DNA of 64,000 bases from Pseudomonas reidholzensis. Its GTDB lineage: Bacteria > Pseudomonadota > Gammaproteobacteria > Pseudomonadales > Pseudomonadaceae. Shown here one piece after another: positions 16,734-23,869 of this stretch; positions within the stretch are counted from its first letter, which is position 1; every line of letters begins with the position of its first letter. A program made the position numbers and the translations under genes. The stretch is taken from NCBI RefSeq assembly GCF_900536025.1, contig NZ_UNOZ01000030.1, positions 310,001 through 374,000 of the forward strand. The letters run 5' to 3'. A model generated the notes under the pieces. It was given only the letters and a program-made list of their open reading frames with translations, was not told where the DNA came from and ran no database searches.

Positions 16734-17936
16734 TTAATGATGAAGGTCGAGTACGGAGTCGGCGGCTTCGCCGGGCACCATGATGACTTTGCGACAGCGT
16801 TCCTGTTGTTCGTCGAACAGTTCGTAGCCGCGCATGGCGTCTTCCAGCGCCAGCCGATGGGTGACGATGGCTTCCGGGCGCAGGCGGCCCGCCTCGATCA
16901 GTTCGAGCAGTTCAGGCAGGTAGCGCTGCACGTGGGTCTGGCCCATGCGGAAGGTCAGGCCTTTGTCGAACGCATCGCCAAACAGGAAGCCGTGGATAAA
17001 GCCGGCGTACACCCCCGGCACGCTGACCACGCCACCGCGCCGCACCGCCGCCATGCTCTGGCGCAGGGCCTTGCCGTTGCTGCCCTCGAGCTTGAGCGCG
17101 GTGAGCACTGACTCGGCGGTACTGCCTTTGGCTTCGAAACCGACGGCGTCGATCACCGCGTCGACCCCGCGCATGCCGCGGGTCTGGCGAATGATCGTGT
17201 CGGCGGGGTCGTCGTCGTGCGAGAAGTCGATCGGGATCACGCCATAGGCCGCACGGGCGTAGTCCAGGCGATAACCGCATTCATCGACCATGAAGATCTG
17301 TTCGACACCGAGCATCTGCGCGCAGGCGGCGGACAACAGGCCGACCGGGCCGGCGCCGAAGATCGCCAGTGACGAGCCAGGGCCGACTTCGGCGTTGCGC
17401 ACCGCTTGCCAGGCGGTCGGGAGGATGTCGGAAAGAAACAGCACCTGGTCATCCGCCAGGTGGCCAGGCACCTTGAAGGGCCCGACATTGGCCTTGGGGA
17501 CCCGCACAAAGTCGGCCTGGCCGCCGGGGATGCCGCCGTACAGGTGGCTGTAGCCGAACAGCGCCGCGCCCGGCGGGATGGGTTTCTTGTTGAGGATGGC
17601 GCCGCGCCCGGTGTTGGTGGTTTCGCACGCGGCGAACAGGTCATGCTGGCAGAAGAAGCAACTGCCGCAGGCAATCACGAAAGGGATCACCACCCGATCG
17701 CCTGGGCGCACGGCGGTGACTTCGCTGCCCACTTCCTCGACGATGCCCATGAACTCATGGCCAAGGATATCGCCCGCCTCGATGGCGGGAATCTTGCCGT
17801 GGTAGAGGTGCAGGTCCGAGCCGCAGATGGCCGTGGCGGTTACCCGCAGCACGATATCGTCATTCGCCTGGATCGTTGGGTCCGGTACGGTGTCGACCCG
17901 TACGTCCCCGGCACCGTGGTAGGTCAATGCGCGCAT
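16734..17936 (-). CDS. Zinc-dependent medium-chain alcohol dehydrogenase
   Basis: This 400-residue NAD(P)-dependent enzyme belongs to the glutathione-independent formaldehyde dehydrogenase-like branch of MDR dehydrogenases. It shows the catalytic zinc motif GHEFMGIVEEVG (near residue 59), the catalytic Cys in ATAICGSDLHLYHG, the structural zinc loop CGSCFFCQHDLFAAC, and a Rossmann glycine motif GAGPVGLL followed by VDECGYRLDYAR. MDR enzymes interconvert alcohols and aldehydes; the substrate is not predictable here. It probably forms an operon with the membrane protein immediately downstream. Confidence 0.88.
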   Translation of the reverse strand: MRALTYHGAGDVRVDTVPDPTIQANDDIVLRVTATAICGSDLHLYHGKIPAIEAGDILGHEFMGIVEEVGSEVTAVRPGDRVVIPFVIACGSCFFCQHDLFAACETTNTGRGAILNKKPIPPGAALFGYSHLYGGIPGGQADFVRVPKANVGPFKVPGHLADDQVLFLSDILPTAWQAVRNAEVGPGSSLAIFGAGPVGLLSAACAQMLGVEQIFMVDECGYRLDYARAAYGVIPIDFSHDDDPADTIIRQTRGMRGVDAVIDAVGFEAKGSTAESVLTALKLEGSNGKALRQSMAAVRRGGVVSVPGVYAGFIHGFLFGDAFDKGLTFRMGQTHVQRYLPELLELIEAGRLRPEAIVTHRLALEDAMRGYELFDEQQERCRKVIMVPGEAADSVLDLHH

Positions 17937-18052
17937 GCTCGGATCTCCTTGGCTTTTCTTGTTCTTGTCACTTAGCTAAGCGCCGCAGAAGCGAACGTGC
18001 TCGATCATTGTCGGGTTTCGCCGACGAGCGGTGATTTTTGTATCGGCCTTGT

Positions 18053-18604
18053 TCAGGCATGCACACTCCACTGGGTGTCTTGCGTATCGATCGGACGCTC
18101 ATCGATGGCCTGGATCAACCCGGTCTCCAGGGCCTCTTTAGGCCCAAGAATGCGCGGATAGGCCATCAGGTAGCGCTGTATGTCCAGCGCCTCACGCGCG
18201 CCCTGGGTGCGCTCGGCGACGATCTCGGCGTACAGCCGCAGGTCGTAGTCCAGGCTCATCGCGTATTCGGCCATGCGCGCATGGTCCACCGAGCCGTGCA
18301 AGGTCCAGTGAAAGGGGTGGAACAGAAACTTGCTCAACGCGCACGCCGTACGGTGCTCGCCGGCCAGGAAGAGAATATTGCCCATCGACTCCACCGTGCC
18401 GAGGTTGTGCGTGTGCAACGGCACCGGCAGCGCACGGAGAAAGTTGTACAGGGTGAACCCATAGCTGCACTCGCCGCCCATGGTGGCGATGTTCAGCTGC
18501 AGCACGTCGGGGCTCTGCTGCAGGATGCGCGTGCAGGTGTTGATCAGGTTGCCGCAGGTCGACGAGTTGATCGGCCCGGTGAAGTGGATGATGTGCCTGG
18601 CCAT
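18053..18604 (-). CDS. ClpP-like serine protease (peptidase S14)
   Basis: The 183-residue protein has a ClpP/crotonase fold signature. HFTGPINSSTCGNLINTCTR parallels the ClpP N-terminal strand and helix. LNIATMGGECSYGFTLYNFL corresponds to the handle. TVESMGNILFLAGE carries the likely nucleophile Ser in the ClpP position (ASMG), and FLFHPFH the catalytic His (MIHQP). Where ClpP has the catalytic Asp before RFLSAPEA, this protein has PRILGPKEA, so the Asp seems to be replaced. It also lacks the full ClpP length (about 205). It may act alone rather than with a Clp ATPase. It is divergent from the DUF72 operon. Confidence 0.75.
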   Translation of the reverse strand: MARHIIHFTGPINSSTCGNLINTCTRILQQSPDVLQLNIATMGGECSYGFTLYNFLRALPVPLHTHNLGTVESMGNILFLAGEHRTACALSKFLFHPFHWTLHGSVDHARMAEYAMSLDYDLRLYAEIVAERTQGAREALDIQRYLMAYPRILGPKEALETGLIQAIDERPIDTQDTQWSVHA

Positions 18605-18849
18605 GCGTGCCTCCAGAGGTGGCGGTCATTCCCGTAACTGGGCAGATGTGACTGGGCGAAGCGATCGCTGCCAGCGCGGGCGCTGAAATCCATTGCCCCG
18701 CTTGCGGTGGAATCGTCCACGCCGCCAAAGTTCAACCGGCGACGCCTCTGGCCCAGGCCATTCGTCCCCCTGTGGTGAACCCTTGGGCGCGCGCACCAGT
18801 CGCATTCATGGATAGCCTGATTCCCGGTTCCCTGAGCGCAGGAGGTAGT
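18605..18849. promoter_or_regulatory. Divergent intergenic region, ClpP-like gene / DUF72 operon
   Basis: This 245-bp gap separates two outward-facing transcription units and so must contain both promoters. Before the DUF72 gene there is a strong aggaggt ribosome site (18840-18846). I do not see unambiguous -35/-10 boxes or an operator palindrome. Confidence 0.4.
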
Positions 18850-19767
18850 GTGAGCGAGATTCGCATCGGTATTTCAGGCTGGCGATACGGGCCTTGGCGC
18901 AAGGACTTCTACCCGGAGGGCCTGCGTCAGGACAGCGAGTTGGCGTTCGCCTCGCGGGCGGTCAACAGCATCGAGATCAATGGCTCGTTCTACAGCCTGC
19001 AGACCCCTGACCGCTATCGTCAGTGGGCCGAGCAGACACCTGAAGGTTTCGTTTTTTCAGTCAAGGCGCCGCGCTACATCACTCACGTGCGCCGGCTCAA
19101 GGACATCGAGCAGCCGCTGGCCAACTTCTTCGCCTCCGGCCCGTTGGTGCTGGGGGCCAAGCTTGGCCCGATGCTGTGGCAGTTCGCGCCCAACATGCAC
19201 TACGACGAAGCCCGTTTTGCCCATTTCCTGCAGTTGCTGCCCTATGACCGCACGGCCGCACTGCAATGCGCCGGGCATTGCGCCGAGCGTTTGCGCGGCA
19301 ACGGTGGTACCGAGGTCCAGGGCGACGCGAAGCTGCGACATGCCGTGGAGATACGCCACGAGAGCTTTCTGTGTGCGTCTTTCATCAACCTGCTGCGCGC
19401 ACACAACGTGGCTCTGGTGGTCGCCGACAGCGCTGGCAAGTGGCCCTGCGTGGAAGATGTCACGGCGGACTTCGTCTACATGCGCCTGCACGGCGACGTC
19501 GAACCCTACAGCAGTGGTTACACCGCCCGCGCCCTGCGCCGCTGGCGGATGCGCATCGAGGCGTGGAGCCAGGGCGGCCAGCCCGAGGATGCCCATCGGG
19601 TGGTTGAGGAAGCACCGCGCGAACGCCGCTCGCGGGATGTGTACTGCTATTTCGACAACGACCAGAAGGTGCATGCCCCCTTCGACGCCCGGCGGATGCT
19701 GTCCAAGCTCAAGCTGGACGGTGAGCTGGTCACCGAACCCGGCGTGGAACCGGAGGCTGACCTGTGA
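18850..19767 (+). CDS. DUF72 (YecE-like) protein
   Basis: The start is GTG 18850, because aggagg lies 5 bases upstream and the family sequence begins right there (SEIRIGISGWRYGPWRKDFY). A frame from 18772 would only add non-conserved residues. The 305-residue protein is a TIM-barrel of the DUF72 family, with conserved SIEINGSFYSLQTP, FVFSVKAPRYITH and FVYMRLHGDVEPYSSGY. Biochemical function is unknown. The last bases overlap the next start codon (ATGA), which indicates translational coupling with the ybhP/clsB/ybhN genes. Confidence 0.88.
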   Translation: MSEIRIGISGWRYGPWRKDFYPEGLRQDSELAFASRAVNSIEINGSFYSLQTPDRYRQWAEQTPEGFVFSVKAPRYITHVRRLKDIEQPLANFFASGPLVLGAKLGPMLWQFAPNMHYDEARFAHFLQLLPYDRTAALQCAGHCAERLRGNGGTEVQGDAKLRHAVEIRHESFLCASFINLLRAHNVALVVADSAGKWPCVEDVTADFVYMRLHGDVEPYSSGYTARALRRWRMRIEAWSQGGQPEDAHRVVEEAPRERRSRDVYCYFDNDQKVHAPFDARRMLSKLKLDGELVTEPGVEPEADL

Positions 19768-20549
19768 ACTCGACGCTCCCTACCCCCGGCCGGATCATCG
19801 ACACGAGCGCCGCAGTGCATCGCCTGAATGTGCTGACGATCAACGTGCACAAGGGCTTTACCTTCTTCAACCGCCGTTTCATCTTGCCCGAGCTGCGTGA
19901 AGCCGTGCGGGCCACGGATGCCGACCTGGTGTTTCTGCAGGAGGTGCACGGCAGCCATGAGCAGCACGCGCAGCGCCATCCGGCGTGGCCGGAAACACCC
20001 CAGTACGAGTTTCTCGCCGACAGTATGTGGCCGCAGTTCGCCTATGGGCGCAACGCGGTCTACCCGCACGGTGACCATGGCAACGCCTTGCTGTCGAAGT
20101 TTTCCATCAGCGAGTACCACAACCTCGATGTATCGATCGACGGCAACGAACAGCGCGGTTTGCTGCATTGCCGGCTGGACGTGCCTGGGCATCAGGAGGT
20201 GCATGCCATCTGCGTACACCTGGGCCTGCGCGAGGCGCACCGTCAGCGGCAGGTGCGGCTGTTGCTAGACTTCCTCGACAGCCTGCCCGCGCAGGCGCCG
20301 GTGATCGTCGCGGGTGATTTCAATGACTGGCGCCTGAAGGCCGACGCAGTGCTCTCCGAGCGCCTGGTCGAGGCTTTTGGCGAGCGTTTCGGCACACCGG
20401 CACGCAGCTTTCCGGCGCGCTTGCCGCTGCTGCGGCTGGACCGTATCTACCTGCGCAACGCCATGCCCTGCGCGGCCCAGGTGTTGTCCAAGTACCCCTG
20501 GTCGCATCTGTCTGACCATGCCCCTCTGGCCGCGGAGATAAGCCTGTGA
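19764..20549 (+). CDS. ybhP: Endonuclease/exonuclease/phosphatase family protein, YbhP-like
   Basis: This 261-residue EEP-fold metal-dependent hydrolase shows LTINVHKGFTFFNRRF, the catalytic Glu in LVFLQEVHG, VHLGLREAHRQRQ, GDFNDWR and the terminal SDHAPLAAE. There is no signal peptide. In E. coli, ybhP precedes clsB (ybhO) and ybhN, and the same order occurs here. The substrate is unknown; phospholipid-linked roles are inferred from the neighbours. Both ends overlap neighbouring genes by 4 bp. Confidence 0.85.
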   Translation: MNSTLPTPGRIIDTSAAVHRLNVLTINVHKGFTFFNRRFILPELREAVRATDADLVFLQEVHGSHEQHAQRHPAWPETPQYEFLADSMWPQFAYGRNAVYPHGDHGNALLSKFSISEYHNLDVSIDGNEQRGLLHCRLDVPGHQEVHAICVHLGLREAHRQRQVRLLLDFLDSLPAQAPVIVAGDFNDWRLKADAVLSERLVEAFGERFGTPARSFPARLPLLRLDRIYLRNAMPCAAQVLSKYPWSHLSDHAPLAAEISL

Positions 20550-21748
20550 AAACACCCTGGACAGACGGCAACAGCGTACAGCTGCTGATCAACGGCGAGG
20601 AATACTACCCGCGGGTGTTCGAGGCCATGAGCCAGGCCCGCGAAGAAATCCTCCTGGAAACCTTCATCATCTACGAAGACAAGGTCGGCCTGCAGTTGCA
20701 GCAGGTACTGATCGAAGCCGCCCAGCGCGGTGTGCGGGTCGAAGTCGCCGTCGATGGCTATGGCACCGCCGACCTGACCGATCAATACGTCTCGGCGATG
20801 ACCGCGGCCGGTGTGCGCTTTCATGCCTTCGACCCGCAGCCCCGGCTGGTCGGCATGCGCACCAACCTGTTCCGCCGCTTGCACCGCAAGATCGTGGTGA
20901 TCGACGGCGAGCTGGCGTTTATCGGCGGCATCAACTACTGCCTCGACCACCTCGGCGAATTCGGCCCCATGGCCAAGCAGGACTACGCCGTGGAAGTCAG
21001 CGGCCCGGTGGTGGCGCAGGTGCATGCCTCAAGCCGGAGGCTGATGGCACAAGTACTGGAACCGCCGAGCCAGGTCCGCCCGCAGACCGCCGCGACCGGC
21101 TCGGCCTGTGCGGTGCTGGTCGAACGCGACAACCGCCACCACCGCACCGACATCGAACAGCAGTATTTGCAGGTGTTTCGCGGCGCCAAGCAGCGCATCG
21201 TGGTGGCCAACGCGTACTTCTTCCCCGGCTATCGGCTGTTGCGCGAGCTGCGCAATGCCGCCCGGCGTGGCGTCGAGGTGACCCTGATTCTCCAGGGCCA
21301 GCCGGACCTGCGCTGGGTGCGGGCGCTGTCACGGTTGCTCTACAACTACCTGCTGCGCGACAACGTGCGGATTCACGAGTACTGCCAGCGGCCGTTGCAC
21401 GGCAAGGTCGCGCTGGTGGATGACGAGTGGTCGACGGTGGGCTCGAGCAACCTCGACCCCTTGAGCCTGTCGCTGAACCTCGAAGCGAACTTGCTGATCC
21501 GCGACCGGGCGTTCAATCAGATGCTCTACGAGCATCTCAATGAGCTGGCCATGCAGCAGTGCAAGGCCGTCACCCTGGAGCGCATGATCCGCGGCTACTG
21601 GTGGCGGGCGCCGTTGATCTTCCTGGGTTTCCACCTGACGCGGCTGTTCCCGCGGGTGGCCGGCTGGTTCCCGGCGCACCGCCAGCGCCTGCAGTCATTG
21701 CAACCGGAAATCGACACCCCAGCCAACCTTCACGAGGGCAAGACCTGA
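20546..21748 (+). CDS. clsB: Cardiolipin synthase B
   Basis: This 400-residue phospholipase-D superfamily enzyme condenses phosphatidylglycerol to form cardiolipin at the inner membrane. It has two HKD motifs: HRKIVVIDGELAFIGG at about 113-128 and HGKVALVDDEWSTVGSSN at about 285-302. There is no N-terminal membrane anchor, which fits ClsB rather than ClsA. Gene order ybhP-clsB-ybhN supports the assignment. The start overlaps ybhP by ATGA, and the stop overlaps the next ATG (TGATG). Confidence 0.9.
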   Translation: MKTPWTDGNSVQLLINGEEYYPRVFEAMSQAREEILLETFIIYEDKVGLQLQQVLIEAAQRGVRVEVAVDGYGTADLTDQYVSAMTAAGVRFHAFDPQPRLVGMRTNLFRRLHRKIVVIDGELAFIGGINYCLDHLGEFGPMAKQDYAVEVSGPVVAQVHASSRRLMAQVLEPPSQVRPQTAATGSACAVLVERDNRHHRTDIEQQYLQVFRGAKQRIVVANAYFFPGYRLLRELRNAARRGVEVTLILQGQPDLRWVRALSRLLYNYLLRDNVRIHEYCQRPLHGKVALVDDEWSTVGSSNLDPLSLSLNLEANLLIRDRAFNQMLYEHLNELAMQQCKAVTLERMIRGYWWRAPLIFLGFHLTRLFPRVAGWFPAHRQRLQSLQPEIDTPANLHEGKT

Positions 21749-22707
21749 TGGCCTCCACACCTTGGCATACCTGGGGCAAACGGCTGTTCACCGTGGCCTT
21801 TCTGATCCTGATCCCGGTGCTGCTGTACATGCTGGCAAGAAACCTTGACTGGAACGAAGTGCGCCAGTCGTTGCTGGCCTACAAACCCAGCACCTTGGTG
21901 ATCGGCCTGCTGTTGGCGTTGTGCAGCTACCTGGTGTTCGCCAGCTATGACCTGCTGGCACGGGCGTATACGGGGCATCAGTTGCCGGTGCGCCAGGTGC
22001 TGCCGGTGGCGTTCGTCTGTTATGCGTTCAACCTCAACTTCACCACCTGGGTCGGCGGCGTTGCCCTGCGCTATCGGCTGTACGGCCGCCTGGGCCTGGA
22101 CAATGCGACCATTACCAAGATCCTCACCCTGGGCCTGCTGACCAACTGGATGGGCTACATGCTCCTGGCCGGCGTGGTGTTCGCCTCGCGCCAGGTCAAG
22201 CTGCCAGACAGCTGGGCCGTGGGCGTGACCGGCTTGCAGCTGATTGGCGTGGTGCTGCTGGCGGTAGTCGCGGCTTACCTGCTCGCCTGCGGCTTTGCCA
22301 AGCGCCGCACCTGGAGCATCCGCGACCACGAGATCACCCTGCCGTCGCTGCGCCTGGCGCTGTGCCAGGTGTTACTGGGCGCCAGCAACTGGGCGCTGAT
22401 GGCCGCATTGATCCACTGGCTGCTGCCGCATGAGCTGTTCTACCCCTCGGTGCTCGGCGTCCTGCTGATCAGCTGCGTGGCGGGTGTGGTGGCGCACATC
22501 CCCGCGGGCCTCGGCGTGCTCGAGGCGGTATTCCTCGCCCTGCTCCACGGGCAGCTGGGCCAGGGCACGCTGATTGCCGCCCTGCTCGGCTATCGCACCT
22601 TGTACTACCTGATCCCTCTACTGCTGGCGGTGGTCACCTATCTGGTCCTGGAAAAGCGCGCCAGGGCCATGCGCCAGCAGGGCAAGGCGACATTGCGCAA
22701 GACCTGA
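21748..22707 (+). CDS. ybhN: YbhN-family (UPF0104 / LPG synthase TM-domain) membrane protein
   Basis: I start at ATG 21748, which overlaps the clsB stop (TGATG). The 319-residue protein has about eight hydrophobic segments, for example LFTVAFLILIPVLLYMLA and TLVIGLLLALCSYLVFASY. It shows the family motif LNFTTWVGGVALRYRLY and, near the end, VAHIPAGLGVLEAVFLALL. It corresponds to the membrane (flippase-like) half of lysylphosphatidylglycerol synthase without the synthase domain. Its role is inferred to be lipid transport or handling alongside ClsB. Confidence 0.85.
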   Translation: MASTPWHTWGKRLFTVAFLILIPVLLYMLARNLDWNEVRQSLLAYKPSTLVIGLLLALCSYLVFASYDLLARAYTGHQLPVRQVLPVAFVCYAFNLNFTTWVGGVALRYRLYGRLGLDNATITKILTLGLLTNWMGYMLLAGVVFASRQVKLPDSWAVGVTGLQLIGVVLLAVVAAYLLACGFAKRRTWSIRDHEITLPSLRLALCQVLLGASNWALMAALIHWLLPHELFYPSVLGVLLISCVAGVVAHIPAGLGVLEAVFLALLHGQLGQGTLIAALLGYRTLYYLIPLLLAVVTYLVLEKRARAMRQQGKATLRKT

Positions 22708-22735
22708 ACATGGGCTGCGGCCCGGGAGGTATGCC

Positions 22736-23182
22736 ATGCGTGTCCCTGTTCTGCTGTTGCTGCTCGCAAGCCTGGGCAGTGGCCCCATCTTGGTGGGGGA
22801 AGTGTTGGCGGATGAAGCCTGCGATGTCGTGATGCGTTCTTCCAGCGAGGCGATCAAGCCCGTGGAGCGCCACACCTGTTACAGCTTCAGCAATATGCCG
22901 GCCGAGGCGATCAATTGGTCGTGCAGCAATGAGAGCAAGGAGATGCTCAATGCGCAGAAGCGCAAGGTGGCGCGGTGTGCCGATGGCAGTGTTGGCAGCT
23001 GCATTGCGCCGCTGACCCAGGAGTCACTGGCCAACGCCAAGGCCGCAGGGGCGGACGAGCCGTCGACGCGGCCTGCGCTGTCCAAGGATGCGCGGGTGGT
23101 TACCTATTATTACGACACGCAGGCCTTGGGGCAGTCGCGGGCCGACTGCGAGCGCAATAACGGCATCTGGCAGACCCACTGA
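22736..23182 (+). CDS. Exported hypothetical protein
   Basis: The 148-residue product starts with a signal peptide (VPVLLLLLASLGSGPILVG, likely cleavage after VLA). Several Cys residues follow (CDVV, HTCYSF, WSCSN, RCADGSVGSC, DCERN), suggesting a disulfide-bonded periplasmic protein. A gggaggt ribosome site precedes ATG 22736. It sits 28 bp after ybhN on the same strand and may be the last gene of that operon. No family recognised. Confidence 0.65.
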   Translation: MRVPVLLLLLASLGSGPILVGEVLADEACDVVMRSSSEAIKPVERHTCYSFSNMPAEAINWSCSNESKEMLNAQKRKVARCADGSVGSCIAPLTQESLANAKAAGADEPSTRPALSKDARVVTYYYDTQALGQSRADCERNNGIWQTH

Positions 23183-23206
23183 CGACCAGTCGTTGGGGAG
23201 GGGTTC

Positions 23207-23225
23207 GGGGCTGCTCGGCAGCCCC
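23207..23225. terminator. Hairpin terminator candidate between convergent genes
   Basis: The arms ggggctgc and gcagcccc pair around a tcg loop, between the stop codons of two convergent genes (23182 and 23234). There is no strong T run. Confidence 0.55.
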
Positions 23226-23233
23226 GCGTTCAA

Positions 23234-23710
23234 CTACGATTTGTCCTGCTCATCATCCCCTTCCGCCGGCGACACCCGATCGGTCCAGGGCTCGCCGTCC
23301 AACGGTGCGGAACGCGCCAGCTCTGCCTCATCCAGGCCAAAGCCGCCGCCGATCTCACTGGCATCCACCTGCCGCAGGGTCTGGTCGGCGGGCCCGTCGT
23401 CACCGCCTGGCTCGTCAGCGTCACGCGCACCGCTTTCGTCATAGAGGGTGTCGGGGCTGAGGTCATCCATGGTGACGTTGTCCTCATGCAGGCTGTCGCT
23501 CAGTGCCTCACCCCCGCTCATGCCGCTTTCGGCGACCCGCCGTGGTGGGAACTCATCAGCGACTTCGCGTGCCGGGCGCTCGTCGCCGACACGGCCCCGG
23601 CGCTCGTCATTGCGCTCATCGAAGTCCAGTTCGTGGACGCTGCCCATGCGGTCTTCGATGTCATCGATATCGACCGGCTGGCGGTTTTTCGGATCGTCTG
23701 GCTGGGCCAT
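23234..23710 (-). CDS. Acidic, probably disordered hypothetical protein
   Basis: This 158-residue protein is dominated by Asp, Glu, Arg and Gly (DIDDIEDRMGSVHELDFDER, EDNVTMDDLSPDTLYDESG). It has no signal or membrane segment. Pseudomonas homologues are sometimes labelled serine kinase/phosphatase, but no kinase or phosphatase motif is present here and I give no function. It is divergent from ligD across 159 bp, so its promoter may be shared with ligD. Confidence 0.6.
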   Translation of the reverse strand: MAQPDDPKNRQPVDIDDIEDRMGSVHELDFDERNDERRGRVGDERPAREVADEFPPRRVAESGMSGGEALSDSLHEDNVTMDDLSPDTLYDESGARDADEPGGDDGPADQTLRQVDASEIGGGFGLDEAELARSAPLDGEPWTDRVSPAEGDDEQDKS

Positions 23711-23869
23711 CTGTGTTCTCCGGCAATTGGCTTGGCTTCAATCGGTCGACCGTCGCAGCCCGGCAATGATTCAGAGTTTTTGCCCAGTGGCGCCCGGTAA
23801 CAGATTGAACTCTGCCCATGGCCGCCCTCTCCCACCTCTAGAGACCCGCGAATCGTCCCGGAGCCCGCC

